Of a stretch of DNA of 64,000 bases, positions 24,340 through 35,528 are shown piece by piece. Source of the stretch: Clavelina lepadiformis (taxonomy: Eukaryota > Chordata > Ascidiacea > Aplousobranchia > Clavelinidae); assembly GCF_947623445.1 (NCBI RefSeq), contig NC_135248.1:3534977-3598976 (forward strand), given 5' to 3'. A program made the translations under genes and the position numbers. Positions within the stretch are counted from its first letter, which is position 1. The number at the start of each line of letters is the position of its first letter. The notes under the pieces were generated by a model that saw only the letters and a list, made by a program, of their open reading frames with translations, was not told the origin of the DNA and did not search any database.

Positions 24340-24600
24340 AATTGTACCTTCATATTTACCCATACAATAGCGGCAATTTATGGTGTACAATTTGAAAACG
24401 CCGTACACGAAGATTTTAAAACGCTATTTACTCGCTTACTATTTGGTTTCCTAGATGATAGCTGATAAGGAATAGCAAACAAGAAAATGCAATAAATGAA
24501 AAGCAATGAAGACTTAACAACGCCTATAGTGAGAAAAACTTGACTTGTGAGAGGGCCATGGCCCTCCCTAAATACGCTTGTGCACTTGCTTTTCTAGTTT
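24340..24600. repeat. diverged direct repeat flanking metallothionein, copy 1
   Basis: This block aligns by eye with 27510-27800 in the same orientation. Shared pieces include a CAT-TTTAC-CATACAA segment, TTTGAAAACGCCGTA, ATAGCTGATAA, AACAAGAAAAT and the CATGGCCCTCCC-AAATACG end with GTGCAC. Divergence is high, perhaps 30%. GGGCCATGGCCCTCCC near its end resembles ends of small DNA transposons, so both copies may be members of one decayed family. Confidence 0.6.
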
Positions 24601-26605
24601 GATATAAGCTGTAACATATGTGAAAAAAGTAACATGCATCTACATTTGTTGGCCAAATGCGGCGTTATTGAGAAGGATTTAACAAATCACCTTATTTTTG
24701 AGGTTTTGAAATAAGTTTAGCAAAAAACAAAAACATTCTTTTGATCTCAGCGATTTAGCGGATCGTATATTATATCTTTTTGAAAACTTATATTTATTTA
24801 CTTACTTTTTTTCTTATATTATATTTTACCAATCTTTACGAAAACAATACGGTGTCATTGCGTTAATACTTTACAGTAATAGCTTTTGGACAACTTTTGC
24901 AATTGTAAACTAACTTATATACTACCGAATTTTGTGGTGTGTATTACGAAACGGCTTTCATACTTTTAACACACCGGTATGATTCATGCTTTGTTATTAA
25001 GTTGCAGTAATTGAAATTTTGTTTGTTTGTGTGATGCTAATACTACAATTACAGTAAAATATTCTGTTTTTAAGGTTATTTTGTATTTTCACGAAGGCTT
25101 TTTCTCACCTAGACTAAGTTGATGTAGAAGCTGAAGATTAATAGCTTACGGTTAGACTCTATACCCGTTAGAGTATGCGTTAACGCTAAGCTCGTGCCTC
25201 TGTAAATTTCGTGCGTCCTCTCCTGAATGGAATGCTAGCTACGGGCCTGGAAACCAGCATGAATTGCGACCTTCGATATGGTGAACGTTGGCATCACATC
25301 AGCCCAAGTTTGCCGTTTACAGACGTTCATGGGCTTTACTTCCAGGATGAGTTGATTGTAACCAATATGGGGCTAAAATTTCTTTGTTGTTATGTCTAAG
25401 CCGCTGTAAGGGTTTAAAATGATTACGCTTAATTTTGATTACGATTATTAGTGCTTACACATTTAGTAACTTGGCCATGTTTGTGACAGTGGTTGTGAAA
25501 TTGTTTTTCATCCGGTGTACCAATTAACGGCTTGGCGTATAAGTCTTTTCTTGCCTGGGTAATGGATGACCCAGTGGGGTGGTCTTATAATGAACACTTC
25601 GCCTCTTTGCTCAACAGCGAGATTAACGTTTATACCAATAATGTATCGATAGCAATGAGCCTATCGTATGTAAATATTGATGTCGAAATTACTCAAAAGT
25701 GAGTTCAAAAATTATAAAATAGCAATGGTAATTTACATAGCCCGTTATAATGGCAAAGTTTTATTTGTGATAAACAGTTCTACTTGTGGCTTATACAGTA
25801 CATAGGCTTACCAATAAAATTTCAAAATTAAAAATTTGTTTGGGTAAAGAGATAATAAGCAACAAATGCATATCACACTTTGTTTTACTGCAGCATAATG
25901 TAATTACAGTTAACTAATGCCAAATGTCAAGTCGATTATGTTTTAACCAACATATACAGCTGAGGGTTCATATACAATTATAGCCTATAGATAGGTCCTT
26001 TTATGGCAAGGAATACAAGATTTCTGTTCAGCGAACAACGTGGTCCTGCTAACATATCTGCTTGTGCGGCCACACCTGCGTTAATCATTTATAGACAAAA
26101 AATTCAAACGTCTCCATACATCGCCTACTTGAGAAATCGCAAAGGTTTTAAGGATAGCCCGTTGAATAGCATTTCTTTTGTATAAATAAAGGGAGACTTC
26201 GATAAAAAATACGCATACAAATTTTGTTGCTTTATTATGAGTTCATTTATTATCAAAAACAAATAATAAAGGACTTAAGGAATTTTAGTCCAGTCATATT
26301 TGCTGTGCTTTAAAGATTTAGAAAGAATACGTTTAAAAAGTTTCTTCTTATCCACGATATTTGGATTAACTTGTTTAAGTAATCACTAAACTGACTACGT
26401 GACTTTAGCCAGATTGCAGCAAACTTTATAAGTTATATGATGGTTGTCATGTGAGAAGGGGCGATTTTATGCTTTCCATATCTGGCAATGCTAAAATAAA
26501 GTGGAGCAATACAATTTTTAATTCATGTTCAAACTTATATTTCTGCAGATTGAACTTCTAGAAAAGTGTTCATAACCTAATCTAAGCTGTTTAAGAAAAA
26601 TTACA
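24601..26605. other. intergenic upstream of metallothionein
   Basis: No gene is recognised. The frame at 25211-25399 lies in a slightly GC-richer patch but resembles nothing. A CTGCAG acceptor-like site at about 26545-26550 could be a 5' UTR or trans-splice acceptor for metallothionein. I did not see a canonical metal-response core (TGCRCNC) in the 600 bp before the start, though this was a reading by eye. Confidence 0.4.
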
Positions 26606-26974
26606 ATGGAGCCATGCAATTGTGCAAGTGAGTGATTTACTCTAATTCAGGAAAAACTGAAGGAATTTCATTTTGGCACATGCTTCAAAGGAAAGAATGT
26701 TAATTTTAGCCTACTCTGTCTACTTGGTAGACCTAGGGCCCTAGGCCTACCTATATATATGAGCAATGTTATAGTTCTTATTTCAGCTTAAGTCTATTGG
26801 CAGAGATAACGTATTATCTGGATTATAGCTTATGTTTCAAATTTATTAACAGTAATTACTAATTTGCTAGAAACTGGAGGAGACTGCAGATGTGATCAAT
26901 GCAGCGATTGCACCAACTGTGCGTGCAATCCAAAAATATCCAAGTGTAAACGCTGCCCTAAGTCGAAAATGTGA
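26606..26974 (+). CDS. metallothionein, 41 residues, two exons
   Basis: Exon 1 (26606-26627) encodes MEPCNCA plus one base, before a GTGAGT donor. Exon 2 (26871-26974) follows a TTTGCTAG acceptor and runs to TGA. The 41-residue protein has ten cysteines in CxC and CxxC patterns (CNC, CRC, CDQC, CTNCAC, CKRC), no aromatic or histidine residues, and many lysines. This is a classic single-domain metallothionein that binds zinc, copper or cadmium through thiolates in the cytosol. Its length and NPKISKCK core recall the very short metallothioneins reported from ascidians; vertebrate forms have about 60 residues and 20 cysteines. The gene is too short for ordinary ORF calling. It lies between two diverged copies of a repeat. 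A polyadenylation signal was not clear (ATTAAA near 27273 is distant). Confidence 0.9.
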
Positions 26975-27509
26975 ATGCTCCTAATTGTAAGTTTTAAGTC
27001 TAAGCTAGACATGCTGCTGTAAATAACCTATAAAGCCGCATAAGTAACCTTATCCACTGGGAATCATTGGTTTCACCAAGAATATTATGCGCGCTAGAAA
27101 GTATGATTATAATAGCAAAGTAAGTATTTTTTGAAGAGCTATTTGTATTTTTCAGACTTCGCACATGACCAGCTCAATCTTTCACTTACGTATCCTACAT
27201 CTCATCCAATTTTTTATGTTTTAATTACAGCTAGTTTATTTTCGGCATTGTGTGTTTGCATCTCTACAGCTGCATTAAAATGAATAACATAAACAAGTTT
27301 TATATATTGATTTTCTTTTATACAGTACTTGATAAAATTTCATAGGAATGATTAAGTACTTTTCTACGGCAACAACGACACTCACTCAGGAGCAACGGAT
27401 CTTTAAAAGCTGGGTCCTAAATTCTTGTGTTTGTCCACTCCAACCAAAATCCGCAAAGCGCAAAAATTGTGGTATTTACGCTCCAAAAACTCTTTGCAAT
27501 GAAATATTT
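26975..27509. other. 3' flank of metallothionein, no gene recognised
   Basis: AT-rich sequence with no supported gene. The frame starting at 27348 runs into the downstream repeat block and has no recognisable domain. Confidence 0.45.
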
Positions 27510-27800
27510 TTTCACATTTATACGTACAACAGCTGCCAAATTAAGTTGCACACTTTTGAAACACCGTGTACATTGTATAACTTGAAATGTAAGGCCGCAT
27601 TCATCACAACTACTGTATTTTCAAACGCCGTATTATATGCGGATTATTTTAAGTTTTTCCTAAGTCATAGCTGATAAAGTAGTCGCCAACAAGGAAATCG
27701 ATAAACGAAAAGTTATGAAGACGTAAAACGATGGGTTCGTGAAAGAGATCATGGCCCAGTGTTCCCTCCCAAATACACTAGTGCACGTAGCAAGGTAAGT
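27510..27800. repeat. diverged direct repeat flanking metallothionein, copy 2
   Basis: Partner of 24340-24600 in the same orientation. TTTTCAAACGCCGTATTA, CATAGCTGATAAAG, AACAAGGAAAT, TAAACGAAAAG and CCCTCCCAAATACAC match the first copy in the same order. The two copies bracket the metallothionein gene, about 3.2 kb apart. Confidence 0.6.
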
Positions 27801-29171
27801 TTAGATTACGACTTGTATTTAGCGAGTCAAATGCAGTAGGCTATAGCCTGGTCAAGTCCAACGAATCTGTACCGTAGCAAATGGCATAAAAGAATCGGTT
27901 GAATTATCACGTAATAAGGAATGCAAAAAAGTAAACAACGAAAATTTAAGTTAAAATAGGCCTACCCCTTGACCAATTAACAGCCCGACTTATGAAGGAC
28001 ATGTTTCTCTTACGAGTTAAAAACTCAAAAAGTTTATAACACAATTCTTTGGAAAAACGTTGCTTTATATTAACTCTAACAGCACTATGAAAATTTAATA
28101 AAGAAGGGCCAAACCGAAAAACTTTATAAGCACAACAGGAATATAAGTTTATACTTATAAGTTAACTTTTTAAGTTTTTTAAACAAAGAAGTTACAAAAT
28201 CATGTTATTTTCGATAGAAAGGGACTTTTCCAAATAGGAAAATACAGATTGCTAAAACATTTCAACACAGAATACACCAAAGTGAAATCAATCAAAATAG
28301 AAACAACCGTAATGCAAAGAGATTCAAACACACGTTCAAATCTCTTTGCATCATGGAATTAGCGAAATTGAAAATAATAATTCAGAACACATGAACAAAA
28401 TCAGAAAAAAAGAAGTAGAATTTGCAAAAATCGAAAATAACCAGTAGCTTACAGAATTTATCAAAACTTCAGTATTGTTACATCTCGGTTAAAATCAACA
28501 CGAAAGCAAGTTTATTGCTTCACTGAGGTATGGCGCATCATAATGATGACAACTGGAAATTGTCAGGTGTGCTACGGTAAAAATAATGTCTGGTACATTA
28601 CAATTTTTAAAAAACTTTGTCTGAAATCATCCAATTTAGCAAAATCTTGTTTACAATTCTCCTTTTTTGTTTTGGTATATGTTATCCAATTAGTTAATTT
28701 CCCTTTTCCCTAGTTCTATGTGTTATTGTCCTATTGAAAATATTACGAATTCTTTGGGCTTTTTCTGGCAGTTTACGCCAAAAATTTATCCGTCTATTGA
28801 TAACAAACTTTTTTTTTAAAAATTCCTTCCGTCAGTTCATGATTTACCTTTTGTAATGGCAAAACTTGCGTCAATGAATTATGACGTCACCTAACTTCGT
28901 CACGCATCAAAAAGTTTCAACCTGGAAAAACTCGTATCGGCGCATTATTTAAAAGAGGCGATGTGAGTATGTGACGTTGTTTTTTATCGTAGTGGAAATG
29001 TTAAAGAAATATTTAGGTAGCCAAGACTCAGGCTATATTTACACGGTTCAAGAAAGTTTGCCAAGTTTTCTTAAAGTACGCGAGCTGTGTTATCTACTGC
29101 ACGATAATATGAGGTAGGCTAATTATACCCCAGGTGCCCTGTAGCCCAGGCCTACACCGTAACTTTCATTC
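27801..29171. other. intergenic, no gene recognised
   Basis: AT-rich, with no open frame worth reporting. A short inverted match, GCAAAGAGATTCAAACACACGTTCAAATCTCTTTGC around 28314-28350, forms a strong hairpin of about 13 bp per arm, but nothing else marks it as an RNA gene. Confidence 0.45.
28314..28350. repeat. perfect-looking hairpin
   Basis: GCAAAGAGATTCAAAC reads back as the complement of GTTCAAATCTCTTTGC after a few bases, with one or two mismatches near the loop. The stem is about 12-14 bp. It could be a small RNA precursor, a MITE centre or chance. Confidence 0.4.
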
Positions 29172-29179
29172 GCCTAGAC

Positions 29180-29489
29180 CAGTGGTTCCCAACTTTTTTC
29201 AGCTTGTGGCGCACTAGAAAAATTATAAAACGCTCGCGGCACACTTACAGGAGAAGAAATTTTGCTTTAAAAAATTTATTTTTACGTGTTAATGCGATGG
29301 AAGTGCTTATTGGATGGACATGTGCTTATTTATCAACTATTGAAGCAGTTAGAGCGCTTTTAAGTCGCATAGGCTATGCTTGTCTGCATGCCTTATTTTA
29401 AATATTTATACAGTTTTTTTCCAAAATTCCAAAAAGATTCGCGGCATACCTAAGTATCTGTGGCGGTACACACAGTTTGGGAATCACTG
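29180..29489. mobile_element. hAT-type MITE with perfect 8-bp target duplication
   Basis: A 310-bp element starts CAGTGGTTCCCAACTTTTTT and ends TTTGGGAATCACTG, with the identical 8-mer GCCTAGAC on both sides (29172-29179 and 29490-29497). This is textbook hAT structure. It has no transposase. A reversed fragment of the same family lies at about 43955-44081. Confidence 0.95.
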
Positions 29490-29497
29490 GCCTAGAC

Positions 29498-30630
29498 CCT
29501 TGGCTATAGCCTTTTAGGCTAGGCCAGGATGGAATGTACCGTAATTTTTTTGTGCACTGGAAAGCATCATTTCTAAAGACTGGTGTGCACCAGGTATCTA
29601 ATTTTGCACTGGTCACAACGCTTTTTTTCCATACCAGTATACGGGCTAGGCTATGACTGTATGAGAAAGATTGCATAAGTGTACACTTGGCCAGCTGTTA
29701 CACACCTGCAGACCTTCGCCAATTTCTCGGCAAATTCTGCCATAAAATTGGCTACATACCGGCATCATACTGCATGAGGCCCAAATGCTTACCTTTAAGC
29801 TTAACCTCTAGGCAAAGCTACCTGACTATACTGACTAGAAGGTATGACAGTTTTCGAAGAGAAATTGTGCACTGAAACCTCAATTTTTCTTTTATTTATT
29901 ATAAGTCGGCATTCAAACAAGTTGAAATGACTGGCTTTATTTATTATAAATCGGAAAGAAGATATAATTTGGTGTGCACATTGATAAATTTTGTGTGTAA
30001 CTGCCGCGCTTTCCACACTTGAGCCACCGGAGTTCTTTGTTTTCATCCCAAACGAGAGTAATAAGCCTGTCAACCCCTGCGTTGTATGGAGAAAATCACG
30101 TCTTGGTGCAATGGATTGCAAAGTATGGTGCTTTTTGACGATACCGGAACAGGTATTGTTCGAAAGTTCATGTCAATGGTCTTGTAAATGATGCATTATA
30201 TATAGTCTGTTCTATATCTGCAACAAATATCAAATGAAATAGTTTTGTCAAATTGCTTTGATGTGTGAATGCTGGTACACACTTTAAAACCTGGTAAAGC
30301 ATATTACTGGCTGACTTAATTAGGGATACTTTCAATGCAAACCACGCCAATTTTGTTAAAATCTTAAACAAAAGTAGGGTTTGACATTTATATTGTACAA
30401 AAAACAAATTTTCCTGTTTAGATTACCTGCAGTACTGCAATAAGTCTGTAGTTAAATAAGTTATCAAACTCTGCTGATGCATAAGTAGATGCAATGCTGT
30501 TGATATCGTCCTCTTCCTTAAGTGTAAATTGTACACATAAGCTGCCTTGGTTATTAGCACCTTTTTTGTCTGTCCCAGAATGCATGCTCTTTTGTCGCTA
30601 AGTCAAGTAATTTTGTCATTTTTTTTTCAG
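29498..30630. other. intergenic upstream of Aurora kinase
   Basis: No gene is recognised. A motif around 29945-30020 (AAATCGG followed by GTGTGCACATTGATAAATTTTGTGTG and CTTTCCACAC) also occurs in diverged form at about 42640-42700 and 42888-42950, so this is part of an unassigned dispersed repeat. The Aurora promoter should lie in the right half. Confidence 0.45.
30613..30630 (+). promoter_or_regulatory. strong splice or trans-splice acceptor before Aurora kinase
   Basis: A TTGTCATTTTTTTTTCAG tract ends at 30630, 42 nt before the preferred Aurora start codon. This is a near-ideal acceptor. With no other coding exon upstream, it is either the end of a 5' UTR intron or a spliced-leader addition site, as is common in ascidians. 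Confidence 0.6.
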
Positions 30631-30672
30631 TTTATGTTATTAACTTTGTTTTACCCAATAACTTTTGTGGAA

Positions 30673-31620
30673 ATGAATTCCGCTGATAATGAAAATAAAA
30701 CTCCAGCACCAATGACTGGAAAGTCCACTGCAGAAGGCAGTAGCAAGCAGCCTGAAAGCAGTGCTAAAAAAACGGGCGGAAAATCAGAAATGGACAATTG
30801 GTCTCTAAAGAATTTTGACATTGGCAAACCTTTGGGCCGTGGGAAGTTTGGCAGCGTTTATTTGGCACGTGAGAAGAAGAGCAAATTTATTGTTGCTCTA
30901 AAAGTTTTGTTTAAATCTCAACTGATGAAGAGCAACGTTGAGCACCAGCTTCGCCGAGAGATAGAAATCCAGTCACATCTTCGTCACCCACACATCCTCA
31001 GGCTCTATGGCTACTTCCACGATGATACCCGCGTGTATCTCATACTTGAGTATGCTCCACGTGGTGAGATGTACAAGGAGCTCCAAAAAAAGCAAAGATT
31101 TTCAGAGGAAACTACTGCCACTTACATTGCAGAATTGGCCGACGCACTGAAGTATTGTCATAGCAAGAATGTCATACATCGGGATATCAAGCCAGAGAAC
31201 TTGCTGATGGGTCTTCGTGGCGAACTAAAAATCGCTGATTTTGGCTGGTCCGTTCATGCACCTTCATCAAAAAGGCAAACTCTCTGTGGAACATTAGATT
31301 ATCTACCTCCTGAGATGGTGGTAGGTAAACACCATGATGAGAATGTCGATCTTTGGACTCTCGGAATTCTGTGCTATGAATTTTTGGTTGGCAAGCCGCC
31401 GTTTGAATCACAAACTAACCAAGATACGTATCGGAGGATTACAACGTTGCAGTACCAGTTCCCACCCCATGTCTCAGATGGAGCACGTGACCTGATCAAA
31501 CGCCTGCTGAAAATCAGCCCCAAGCAAAGACTTCCACTGGATGATGTGATGGCTCACCCCTGGATCAAGGCAAATGCCAAGGTACACAAGTTTGGGCCTG
31601 ACGGTCGTCCAATTGATTAG
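30673..31620 (+). CDS. Aurora kinase, single exon, mixed A/B features
   Basis: The product has 315 residues from the ATG at 30673. Two upstream in-frame ATGs exist, but only the one at 30634 lies downstream of the acceptor at 30630; it would add 13 hydrophobic residues unlike any Aurora. Aurora kinases phosphorylate spindle, centrosome and kinetochore proteins in mitosis. Residues 1-42 are low-complexity. The kinase domain has the GRGKFG loop (55-60), catalytic lysine K77, HRDIKPEN (169-176), DFG (189-191) and activation-loop T203 in [12 protein letters not shown], equivalent to human Aurora A T288. G113 in LYGYF matches Aurora A G198, whereas R130 and E132 in YAPRGE match Aurora B hinge residues. 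Ascidians are reported to have one Aurora, which fits this hybrid. The C-terminal tail ([11 protein letters not shown]) is short. AATAAA is at 31964. Confidence 0.95.
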   Translation: MNSADNENKTPAPMTGKSTAEGSSKQPESSAKKTGGKSEMDNWSLKNFDIGKPLGRGKFGSVYLAREKKSKFIVALKVLFKSQLMKSNVEHQLRREIEIQSHLRHPHILRLYGYFHDDTRVYLILEYAPRGEMYKELQKKQRFSEETTATYIAELADALKYCHSKNVIHRDIKPENLLMGLRGELKIADFGWSVHAPSSKRQTLCGTLDYLPPEMVVGKHHDENVDLWTLGILCYEFLVGKPPFESQTNQDTYRRITTLQYQFPPHVSDGARDLIKRLLKISPKQRLPLDDVMAHPWIKANAKVHKFGPDGRPID

Positions 31621-31963
31621 TACTCACTTAACTTGACAATTCTAACTGCCCCGGTTCATTTGTACTGTCGCCTTTATTTTCGTTGTACATACACTCCTAC
31701 GAAATGGTAGGCCTTTATATTCCACTGCTTTGATTTCATGATACCCTACACATGACTAGTTTACAGCATTGACTTCATTAGCAATCTTTTTCTAAAAAGT
31801 TTTGGCAAACTTGCAGCTTTTTTCTGGGTTAGGCGTAAAATATGCTGCTGCTAATTTTCTCCTGTAACATTTCCTGCAGGATTTTCATTGGAGTTTTTGT
31901 TGTTTTTGTCTTGTATGCGCAAAATTTGGTTAAAATTACGCCTTAAACAAGATACCTGAAAGC

Positions 31964-31969
31964 AATAAA
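31964..31969 (+). terminator. AATAAA polyadenylation signal of Aurora kinase
   Basis: First clear AATAAA after the Aurora stop, giving a 3' UTR of about 350-370 nt. Confidence 0.55.
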
Positions 31970-33371
31970 ACCGATGAAAAAATTTGGGTTATAGTGGTTA
32001 ATGCTCAGCTCGTTTTTGCATAAATAACTAGCTAGTATATTCATAATTTTAAAGATACTGTCTCATGTATAAAAAAGCTGTGTCCCGATTAGGCAACTGC
32101 TTTTTCTCAATTGGTGAATACGATAATTGGAATAGGTGATAGCAAATTATCGGAAAGAATTCTCTTCATGACGCCAGGCCAGGAGATGACCAGCATGACT
32201 TGTTTTTTCAAGTCTTTTCTGAGACATTCTCGTGCAATCTTAGTTATGGCCTCTAAATTAGAAAATTTAGGGGCTTTGTATTTAATCTAATTAGCATTAT
32301 TCTTTGTCTGACATGGTGAACCATTGGGTAATCAGAAAGAACTTCATTTGAAATTATAGAATTATACTATTATTATTATATTTAGCCCACTGCAAATGTA
32401 TTCGTGGGGTTATTGTAGATCACTGACTGACTTGAGTGCAATGGCTTCGTCAGAGCCAATACCACAATCAAACAAACTATAATTTTCACACATTACAGAT
32501 AATGCTTTCACATGTAAACTACCAGAAAACAGAAGAAATAACATGTAGCACACATTTTTAATATTGAAGAATGCGTAATCGGATGAATAGAATGCAGCAG
32601 CAGCTCATCATTTCAGAATTGTAAAGAAAACCTTTTCAATTTGACTTAAAAATAGAGATAACACACTGACTACTTAGTACAATCGAAAATAACACTGTAT
32701 ATAATTGACGAATAACAATTTATTGCCACAGTTGAAGTGTCAAGTGAAAATTTGACTGATGTATCATTTCAAATTATACTGCTTATATACATTCGAATCC
32801 ACTTTATTTGGCCACAGGATCATCAGGACAAATGTCTCAAGAAAGCAACAATTAGCATAACACACATCATTCCATTGTTTAACTGGACAAACATAGCTGT
32901 TCAATTCAAAAAATGACAAGCATACATTTTGAGTGACCATGGCGTAATAATGATATAATAATGCTACTGTATTATTGGAAATAAGGTAAGACAAATTCAC
33001 TACCTATTGAGCCTATTGACATGATGCAGAGTTTTAAGTTGACTGCAGTAATGAAGGGTTATAGAGTTGGTTGCTCTATGTGCTTATCTTTTATTTTGAA
33101 TATTTTTTACACTTAAATGATCCTTTTCTGGGCCTAAGGGTTACTTTTTTGGACGTTTTCATTGCCTACCCGCTACCCTTTTACTGTATAATAGTAAAGA
33201 TAGGCATTTCAGCCACTTGACGCATATCTCTCCAATATTCAGAAAAGCTCATTTTTCTTCTTAATTTGAAGAAAATCAGGTGTAACCAAAGTGGCCAAAT
33301 AAAGAGAAGTTGACGTTTAATAATATCGGCATTGCGTATATTTTAAAATTCCTCCATGTTAAAAATCTGTT
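31970..33371. other. intergenic between Aurora and nucleoside hydrolase 2
   Basis: Apart from the hydrolase relic at 32429-32540 no gene is recognised. Minus-strand TTTATT near 33088 could supply the AATAAA of nucleoside hydrolase 2. Confidence 0.45.
32429..32540 (-). pseudogene. relic of a third nucleoside hydrolase copy (first exon start)
   Basis: On the minus strand from 32493, ATGTGTGAAAATTATAG continues as sequence related to the first exon of both intact hydrolases. The metal-binding stretch reads FDCGIGSDEAIAL where the intact copies have DCDTGSDDAIAL, so two key acidic or threonine positions are lost. Similarity also extends upstream of the ATG to about 32540. It breaks off after about 20 codons, and none of the other five exons is found to the left. 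The fragment is a dead remnant of the tandem array. Confidence 0.8.
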
Positions 33372-35269
33372 CTACTGAAACGTTTCCTTCAAAAGATTGT
33401 GATATTTTTCAAAATCAAATGAATCATAAACAGTAATCGTGCTGAAATTGTCCGACTTATTACAATAGTCAACAACCACATGTCCACGAGCGTGGTGTCC
33501 TCCAAGTTCAATGGTAACTTTAATTTGTTTCGGTTTCAAACCAATGCTGGAGTCAAGAGCAATGGACATGGCGTAGGCATCACAGAGTACCATTCCCCCA
33601 CTACAGTCTCTATCAGTGTCTCGTGAAAACACATCCAGTGGCCTTGTCACCATCTATCATACAAAGCAACTCGTCAAGAATGCGTTAATTGCAAATGAAC
33701 TGGGAAATTACGTTCAATCAATTACATACTATAGCTAATAAAACAAATATACGTGTGGTACTGTCCATAGAAAGCATACTTACGTGAGCAAATTTCTTTC
33801 TGTCATTTTGGTCTCCCGAAAATAGATCATCAAAATAATTCCAAGGGAGTGAATTTTCCAACGTGTATTCCCAGTTAACCAAATGTATAGGACATTTGTG
33901 TGAAAAAGAATCCAGAGTAATAAACACTGCTTCTGGGTCCATACAAAAATTAAATTCTGCTGCAGGAGTACAGTTTCCTATAAAAGAATGTTTACATTGC
34001 ACAGCTGTATGTCAAAGCTGTGCATCCAATAAAACGCAGTTGGAAAAGGTTTAGATGTCATTGTTGTTCATTACTATAATTAATTATTATTGTTTAATTC
34101 TTGCCTTGAGCAAAGCGTGTTCCACCCATTATATAAATCCCAACAAGTCTGCTTGGTAATTCAGGATCTAATTTTACTGCCATTGCTATGTTTGTCAAAG
34201 GGCCTGTAGCAACTATCTATAAATAAAACAACAAACTCTTCCAACAACTGGAGAAAAAACTATAAACAGTTCAGCAACGAACCATGTGCGGTTTGGATTT
34301 ATCATTCCTCAATGACAACTTTGTGGGCACATTCACTACATTTCACTGACTTTTAATTTTCCTGTATACTTTTTAGAGAGCTTGATAATTCCATTAACAG
34401 CATGATCCTCCTGCCATAAAAAGTTATCTTTAGGAGAATGTTATAAAAACTTAAAGACACCTTACCTTATTCATGCATGTAAGGTTTCAGATAAATATGA
34501 GAAATTTTAATCAATTGACATTTTAAAAATAAAATTCCTCACAAATGCACTAAAAAAGTAATGGTTGTGTACTTTTCAACACTAAACAAAAAAGACATTG
34601 GTCATAATACACAGCGAAAATACAGTAAAAGTAAGGTTTGGACAGTATCTTTAGACTCTGCCATAAAATCCAACAAAGCATCGCTACCTCTACAAAATCC
34701 AATAAATCCAAAGAAGCCTCAGGAAAAAAATCCGGACGTCCACCCATGCCATCCTCCCCATGTACACTCGAATTCTCTGTTGCCTGTGATGGGTGGATAG
34801 AAACAAGTGGCTGTGAGCATCCTTTATATACCGGAACCTATAGAATATAGAAGAGTGGTTGTGTGTTTCAAGGCAGGGGATATACAAAAACCCAACAAAT
34901 TTGTGTTCTTTAGAAAAAAATCGACAACTGGTGCTTGAACAACAAAGAATCATTTGCCAGAAAGCATTCATCTTTTTAACTAGCAATATGACACCACTGG
35001 CGATAGTCATTGTGCTGTGCTTGCTTTTAAGTATTTATTAAGAATCATTCATTTAATACTGTAATTAATAACAACGCTACCTTTCCCAACTGATTATAAA
35101 GCTTTAAAACTCTCAGATTGTTCATGACAACGTTATCCAACTTGGTGTTTCCTCCAACACAAGTTATACCAACTGCTTTTGCTTTGTGTGATTGCCCGAG
35201 TAGCATCATTAATGCAATGGCATCATCAGAGCCAGTATCACAGTCAAACAGAATATAATTTTCACACAT
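33372..35269 (-). CDS. inosine-uridine-type nucleoside hydrolase, tandem copy 2
   Basis: Six exons encode 328 residues: 35081-35269, 34688-34837, 34351-34410, 34105-34216, 33784-33977 and 33372-33653. Nucleoside hydrolases split ribonucleosides into base and ribose with a calcium ion. The N-terminal metal motif DCDTGSDD (9-16), IVATGPLTN, and the second motif GNCTPAAEFN with MDPEA are all present. In the C-terminal motif the usual catalytic histidine position holds cysteine (LCDAYAMSIALD, about C259), as in the group III enzymes described from nematodes. Intron 4 starts with GC (at 34104); the others are GT-AG. The last exon is almost identical to that of copy 1, although the middle exons differ, which points to gene conversion. 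No signal peptide is visible, so it is probably cytosolic. It begins 259 bp after the copy 1 stop. Confidence 0.93.
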
Positions 35270-35528
35270 TTTAGATATTGCTTTTGCATATAATTACCTG
35301 GAAAATGGAAGGCGAATATTCTTTCAGTATTTAAAAATATTTAACCAGTAAGTAAACAATTCGAACACAGCAAAAATTTAATGCTGTAGTTTATAATTCC
35401 TAACACTAATTTTCGATGTTGACATAAAAATACTTATGAGTTGACACACAGGACCACTTAAGCAAAAATACAATAAATGATATCGACAGATTATATACCT
35501 TATATGTTATCTACAATTAAACTCTGTT

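Noticed and set aside
25211-25399. 62-codon frame in a GC-richer patch
   Set aside because: No domain and no paired splice sites; left as part of the intergenic region.
30547-30672. N-terminal extension of Aurora kinase from the most upstream ATG
   Set aside because: The extension crosses a near-perfect acceptor ending at 30630 and encodes hydrophobic residues unlike Aurora N-termini.
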